A stretch of DNA of 64,000 bases from Kribbella catacumbae DSM 19601. Lineage in GTDB: Bacteria > Actinomycetota > Actinomycetes > Propionibacteriales > Kribbellaceae. Of the stretch, positions 60,354 to 64,000 are shown in pieces; position 1 is the first letter of the stretch, and every line of letters begins with the position of its first letter. The stretch spans positions 157,128 to 221,127 of the forward strand of contig NZ_AQUZ01000007.1 in the NCBI RefSeq assembly GCF_000372465.1. The letters are read 5' to 3'. The notes under the pieces are model-generated. The model had not been told where the DNA came from, did no database searches, and was given only the letters and a program-made list of their open reading frames with translations. The position numbers were made by a program, and so were the translations under genes.

Positions 60354-60773
60354 CTAGACCAGTCGATGTTCTTCCAGCCAGGTGGCGGCTCGCCGCTTGG
60401 AGGCCCGGGAGAGCCACGCGTCCTGGATCACCTCGGTCAACTCCTGGACGCTGAGCTGCCCCAGCTGGCTGCCACGGACGAGTACCGACAGATGCCCGTC
60501 GAAGTGTGGCGTCGTGAAGAACGGATTGCTCTCGTCCGACACCAGCGCGAACTTGTCCTCCTCGGCCGGGACCCAGATCACGATCACGTCGTCGTACCGC
60601 TCGCCGGTCTCGGTGTCGAAGGCGTCCGGCCGGGGTGTCCGGAAGAAGACGAACGACTTCCCGCCGACCTGGTAGACCGGGTTCTCGCCGCCGCCCTGCA
60701 CCACGGCCACGTGCGGCATCCCCGACGCCACCGCATGTACGTCGGCCACCCGCGCTTTCCGACTCTTAGCCAC
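60354..60773 (-). CDS. MmcQ/YjbR family DNA-binding protein
   Basis: A 139-residue protein with the MmcQ/YjbR fold. It has the V-x-G-G-G-E-N-P-V-Y-Q-V-G-G-K-S-F-V-F-F motif and the C-terminal V-x-D-A-W-L-S-R-A-S-K-R segment. These proteins are small and poorly characterised, with a CyaY-like fold. The GTG at 60773 is chosen; the frame extends to 60875 into the histidine kinase gene. Its ribosome binding site is weak. Confidence 0.85.
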   Translation of the reverse strand: MAKSRKARVADVHAVASGMPHVAVVQGGGENPVYQVGGKSFVFFRTPRPDAFDTETGERYDDVIVIWVPAEEDKFALVSDESNPFFTTPHFDGHLSVLVRGSQLGQLSVQELTEVIQDAWLSRASKRRAATWLEEHRLV

Positions 60774-60783
60774 CCGCCGCAGT

Positions 60784-62667
60784 CTAATTACCTCGCGCGG
60801 GCAGCTGGATAGTGAAAGTAGAGCCGTGACCCAGCCGGCTGGTCGCTGAGATGGTCCCGCGATGCGCTTCGACAAGGTGCTTGGTGATGGCCAGGCCGAG
60901 CCCGCTGCCGCCCGTGGTCCGACTACGGGAGTGCTCGGCCCGATAGAAGCGATCGAACAAGTGCGGGAGATCCTCCGCCGCGATACCGGTGCCGTTGTCG
61001 GTCACAGTGAGCTTGTAGCCGTCACCGACCCGGCGTACGCCGACCAGCACCGTGCCGTCGGCAGGGGTGAAGCGGATCGCGTTGGACACCAGGTTGCCGA
61101 GCGACTGCCGGATGCGGGCGTTGTCCACAACCGCCGGGGCCGGGCCGTTCACCTCGGCGATCAAGGTGATTCCGGCTGCCTCGGCTGCGGGCCGATGCGC
61201 CGACACCACTTGCTGGGCCAGCTCTGACAGGTCCCTGAGCTCAGGATGGATCCGGAGCTTGCCCGCATCGGCGAGAGCGAGATCCTGCAGGTCCGCGATC
61301 AGCCGCTCGAGCAACCCGGCCTCCTCCAGCAGCGACGTCACCAGCTCCTGGTCGAGCGGAACCACTCCGTCCTCGGAGGCGACGAGATAACCCTTGATGT
61401 TGGCCAGCGGCGTCCGCAGTTCGTGGGCGACGTCGCTGACCATCGCCTTGCGCTGGTGGTCGTGGTGCTGGATCGACTCCGCCATCGCGTTGAACGCGTG
61501 CCCCAGCCGCGCCACCTCGTCCCGCCCGTTCACCGGGACGCGGGCCGCGTGGTCGCCGTTCGTCATCCGCTGGGCGGCGCCGGTGAGGGCCAGGATCGGC
61601 CGGACCAGCCGGCGCCCGGCGAACACCATGACCAGCGCGGCGATCAGGAGGACGCCGAGCGCGGTGGCCGCAGTACGGGCCAGGCCTTCGCCGGAGAAGA
61701 CGTTGAAGGCGCTCTTGGCGCCGAGGTAGAGCTTGGCCTCCGGAGCGACGTACGGGGTGAGAGCCGCGGTACGGGCCGTGCTCACGCAGTTGATGAAGGT
61801 CTCGGACATCTCCTCGGTGTTGCCGCCGCGCGGAGCGACCGCCTGCAGCTTGTCCGGGGAGTCACCGATCAGGTCGAACGGCTCGCCGGCCGAGGTCAGG
61901 CACTCGGTCGCCCGGCGGATCTCGTCGCGGTTGACCGCGGCCGCCTTGGCGCTGGGGGCGGAGAGGCCAGCCGGCACACACGGGTCGCCATTGACCTCCG
62001 GGACCTGCATCACGTTGACGCCATTGGGCGTGGTTGCCTGCCAGGTCAGCAGCGGTGCGCCACCGGGATTGGTGATCGCTTGGCCGTTCTTGCCCTGCGC
62101 CTGCCAGCAGGCGACTGCCTTGGCCGCCAGCTCGTTGCGCTGCCGCTTCTCTTCCTCGGTCATACCCCACTCCGGCGAACCGGCCATCCGTGAGCTGATG
62201 AGCTGGCCGCCACCGCCAGCCGCGATCACCGCCCGGGTCGTCGCCGCCGTTTCGGCCCGGCCGGCGTTCGTCCCGATGGGCGCGGCGGCGAAGAGCCCAC
62301 CGACCCCGGCCCGGGCATCGACCGTCGCCGCCGGCAACGAAGGGAGCTCCGGTCCGGCGCCGAGCGTGCGGGCCGAATCGGCGATCACGGTCCCGTCGGC
62401 GTCAGTGAGCGCGATCCGCCGGCCGGTCTTGTCGGACAGGGAGTTGACCAGCTCGCCCACCCCTGACCAGGTCGCGTGATCGGCGGCGTACGTGTTCAGC
62501 TTGCCGTAGATGTCGCCGTCGACCTGGAGCTGAGAGGTGTTCTGGTCGATCTCGCCCTGGAGCGTCTCCGAGGTGCTGTAGGTGGCGATCACGGCCGTCG
62601 CGATGACGGCGCCGAGTGCCACCGCCAGGGACAGTCCGAGGAATCTGAGCAGGACGCTACGACGCAT
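60784..62667 (-). CDS. Two-component sensor histidine kinase
   Basis: A 627-residue membrane sensor. The N-terminal helix (about 8-28) and a second helix (about 332-350) bracket an extracytoplasmic sensing domain of about 300 residues with several Cys. HAMP (about 352-405), HisKA with VAHELRTPLANIKGY (phosphorylated His near 421), and HATPase_c with NLVSNAIRF, DNGTGI and GSGLGL follow. It overlaps the response regulator gene by eleven bases. The sensed signal is unknown; the divergent lipoprotein may be a target or partner. Confidence 0.94.
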   Translation of the reverse strand: MRRSVLLRFLGLSLAVALGAVIATAVIATYSTSETLQGEIDQNTSQLQVDGDIYGKLNTYAADHATWSGVGELVNSLSDKTGRRIALTDADGTVIADSARTLGAGPELPSLPAATVDARAGVGGLFAAAPIGTNAGRAETAATTRAVIAAGGGGQLISSRMAGSPEWGMTEEEKRQRNELAAKAVACWQAQGKNGQAITNPGGAPLLTWQATTPNGVNVMQVPEVNGDPCVPAGLSAPSAKAAAVNRDEIRRATECLTSAGEPFDLIGDSPDKLQAVAPRGGNTEEMSETFINCVSTARTAALTPYVAPEAKLYLGAKSAFNVFSGEGLARTAATALGVLLIAALVMVFAGRRLVRPILALTGAAQRMTNGDHAARVPVNGRDEVARLGHAFNAMAESIQHHDHQRKAMVSDVAHELRTPLANIKGYLVASEDGVVPLDQELVTSLLEEAGLLERLIADLQDLALADAGKLRIHPELRDLSELAQQVVSAHRPAAEAAGITLIAEVNGPAPAVVDNARIRQSLGNLVSNAIRFTPADGTVLVGVRRVGDGYKLTVTDNGTGIAAEDLPHLFDRFYRAEHSRSRTTGGSGLGLAITKHLVEAHRGTISATSRLGHGSTFTIQLPARGN

Positions 62668-63370
62668 CGGTCGCCACCACCTTGTCGGCCAGCTTGTAGC
62701 CCACGCCGTACACGGTCTTCAGGTACGCCGGGACGGCGGGCACCGGTTCTATTTTTTTGCGCAGGTTCATCACGTGCACGTCGATGGTCCGGTCGAACAC
62801 GTAGTGGTCGAAGCCGAACGCGTGCTCGAGCAGTTGCTGCCGGGAGAACGCGCGTCCGGGCGACGCGGCCAGGCAGGCCAGGATCTTGAACTCGGCCGGC
62901 GTCACCTCGACCAGTTCGTCGTCCAGCCGTACCTCATGCCTGACCGGGTCGATCTCGAGCCCGCCGACCCGGTACACCTCACCCTCGGCGCGGCCGCGGG
63001 TGCGGCGCAGTACGGTCCGGACCCGGGCCACCAGTTCGCGCGGGTTGTACGGCTTGGTCAGGTAGTCGTCGGCGCCCAGGTCGAGGCCGAGGAGCAGGTC
63101 GTCCTCGGTGGATCTGGCGGTCAGCATGATGATCGGTACGTCGCCGTCGGCGCCCTGGTTGGCGCGCAGCACCCGGCAGACGTCGAGGCCGTCGACCTTC
63201 GGCATCATCACGTCGAGAACGAGCAGGTCGGGGCTGCGCCGGCGGGCCTCGTCGATCGCGGCCCGCCCGTCGTGAACCACGACCGTCAGATGGCCCTCTC
63301 GCTCCAGGTAACGCCGGATCAGCTCCGCCTGCTTCCGGTCGTCTTCGGCGACGAGGATCCGGGCTGGCAT
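62657..63370 (-). CDS. OmpR family response regulator
   Basis: A 237-residue regulator: receiver domain (about 1-120) with acceptor Asp in LLVLDVMMPKVDG, the conserved Thr of LTARS and Lys of YLTKPYNPRELVARV. A C-terminal winged-helix DNA-binding domain ends VYGVGYKL. The ATG at 63370 is the preferred start. It is the upstream gene of the pair with the overlapping histidine kinase. Inverted and direct repeats lie just upstream. Confidence 0.94.
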   Translation of the reverse strand: MPARILVAEDDRKQAELIRRYLEREGHLTVVVHDGRAAIDEARRRSPDLLVLDVMMPKVDGLDVCRVLRANQGADGDVPIIMLTARSTEDDLLLGLDLGADDYLTKPYNPRELVARVRTVLRRTRGRAEGEVYRVGGLEIDPVRHEVRLDDELVEVTPAEFKILACLAASPGRAFSRQQLLEHAFGFDHYVFDRTIDVHVMNLRKKIEPVPAVPAYLKTVYGVGYKLADKVVATDAS

Positions 63371-63481
63371 GGCTTCACAGTGACCGATCTTCATGAGATT
63401 TCGATGAAGATCGGCTGAGAGCATCGGGTGCTGATCGGTCCTTCACAGGTTCTTCACTGCTCCCCGGTCACGCTCCACCCC
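63371..63481. promoter_or_regulatory. Divergent promoter with response-regulator-type repeats
   Basis: CTTCAC occurs at 63441 and 63452, eleven bases apart, the spacing of OmpR/PhoB-type direct-repeat boxes; TTCACAG recurs at about 63373. A separate inverted repeat CCGATCTTCAT (63384-63394) / ATGAAGATCGG (63404-63414) has perfect 11-bp arms and lies 14 bases before the regulator start. Both suggest control of the two divergent genes, including autoregulation. Confidence 0.7.
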
Positions 63482-64000
63482 ATGAAGAACTCACGCATAG
63501 CGCTCTCGCTGGTCGCTGTACTGGCACTCGCCGGCTGTGGTGCGGACGGCTCGGCAGCGGACAAGGAACCGGTCAAGAGCGACGACAAGAGTCCGCTCGC
63601 GGAGTACATGGGCGAAGGTTTCATGAGCGGCTCCGGCGGGATGACGCGGGCCGTCCGGATCGGTGGCGGACCGCAGGAGTCCTCCGAGGAGGAGCTGGCC
63701 AAACAGCGCAAGGTCGAGGACGCCACCGCCGCCTGCATGAAGGCGGCCGGTTTCGAGTACGTCGCGGTGCCGCCGGAGTCGGAGGGCAAGTCCAAGTTCG
63801 ACGAGGCCTTCAAGCTGCCGCCGGACAAGTTCGCCGAGCAGTACGGCTACGGCATCAGCACGATCGACTGGTCCAAGCCGGGGGAGGACGACAGCAACCC
63901 CAACACGAAGATCCGCAAGGCACTGTCGCCGACTGCTCAGAAGGCCTACGACAAGGCGCTGAACGGCCCGTTCGCGACCGGCGGTGGCATCGTCGCGCTG
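63482..64000 (+). CDS. Lipoprotein of unknown function (runs off the window)
   Basis: The first 173 codons of a secreted lipoprotein. The signal MKNSRIALSLVAVLALAGC ends in the lipobox LAGC, so Cys is lipidated and anchored in the outer face of the membrane. The mature part is acidic and contains a single Cys in TAACMKAAGFEYV, as in several actinobacterial lipoproteins. It is divergent from the two-component system and may be its target, since 11-base direct repeats lie upstream. Confidence 0.85.
   Translation, partial: MKNSRIALSLVAVLALAGCGADGSAADKEPVKSDDKSPLAEYMGEGFMSGSGGMTRAVRIGGGPQESSEEELAKQRKVEDATAACMKAAGFEYVAVPPESEGKSKFDEAFKLPPDKFAEQYGYGISTIDWSKPGEDDSNPNTKIRKALSPTAQKAYDKALNGPFATGGGIVAL

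Noticed and set aside
1..64000. tRNA, rRNA, transposase, integrase or prophage genes
   Set aside because: I looked for such signals on both strands and saw none; small tRNA genes could be missed without a covariance search.

Overview
This is a GC-rich actinobacterial chromosome segment centred on the replication origin. The order gyrB-dciA-recF-gnd-dnaN-oriC-dnaA-rpmH-rnpA-yidD-yidC-khpB-rsmG-parA-parB is the classic actinobacterial oriC order. The parS sites (GTTTCACGTGAAAC), the frequent GTG starts and the cwlM-trxA-trxB-anti-sigma-sigM-murJ-pcnA block all fit Actinobacteria. From memory of gene order a member of the Propionibacteriales such as Kribbella is most likely, but the genus is inference. 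I see no rRNA, tRNA, CRISPR array, prophage or intact insertion sequence.

Layout. 1-10.8 kb: replication and topology genes on the minus strand (gyrB start, dciA, recF, gnd, dnaN, dnaA). A cassette of three overlapping membrane-anchored proteins plus one polytopic membrane protein is inserted between gyrB and dciA. DnaA boxes lie on both sides of dnaA. 10.8-17.8 kb: rpmH, rnpA, yidD, yidC, khpB, rsmG, parA and parB on the plus strand, with seven good parS sites, three of them inside coding sequence. 17.8-18.6 kb: a G-rich low-complexity stretch without a credible gene. 18.6-31 kb: mixed metabolic and transport genes: amidohydrolase and MFS exporter divergent from a MarR regulator with two operators, a methyltransferase, DUF3817 and SURF1, Ddl ligase, an aminotransferase, small membrane proteins, and a PadR regulator with a perfect palindrome next to an MMPL transporter.

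30.7-42.2 kb: a block syntenic with mycobacterial Rv3907c-Rv3915: cwlM, trxA, trxB, anti-sigma factor, sigM, a pseudokinase, murJ, a DUF6049 protein and, divergently, pcnA. It joins cell-wall lipid II flipping and its control to thioredoxin and an ECF sigma factor. The pseudokinase and sugar-binding-like parts that are fused to MurJ in mycobacteria are here a separate gene translationally coupled to sigM.

42.2-51.8 kb: accessory genes, including a frameshifted ATPase of the DUF234 type directly behind a 33-bp perfect AT-rich palindrome, a GNAT gene with an internal deletion, a Tat-exported PhoD-like phosphatase, an amidase and a GH30 glycosidase with a LacI regulator. 51.8-58 kb: a TetR-controlled six-gene operon (ACAD10/11-type acyl-CoA dehydrogenase, SDR, APH-type kinase, histidine-phosphatase-fold protein, SDR, LLM oxidoreductase). 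It looks like a bacterial 4-hydroxyacyl-CoA degradation module. 58-64 kb: a decayed regulator remnant, envelope proteins, a YjbR protein, and a two-component system divergent from a lipoprotein gene that runs off the window.

The strongest candidates for something undescribed are the palindrome-ATPase unit, the lva/ACAD10-like operon, the split MurJ-pseudokinase arrangement, and in-frame minisatellites in core genes (rnpA, parA).
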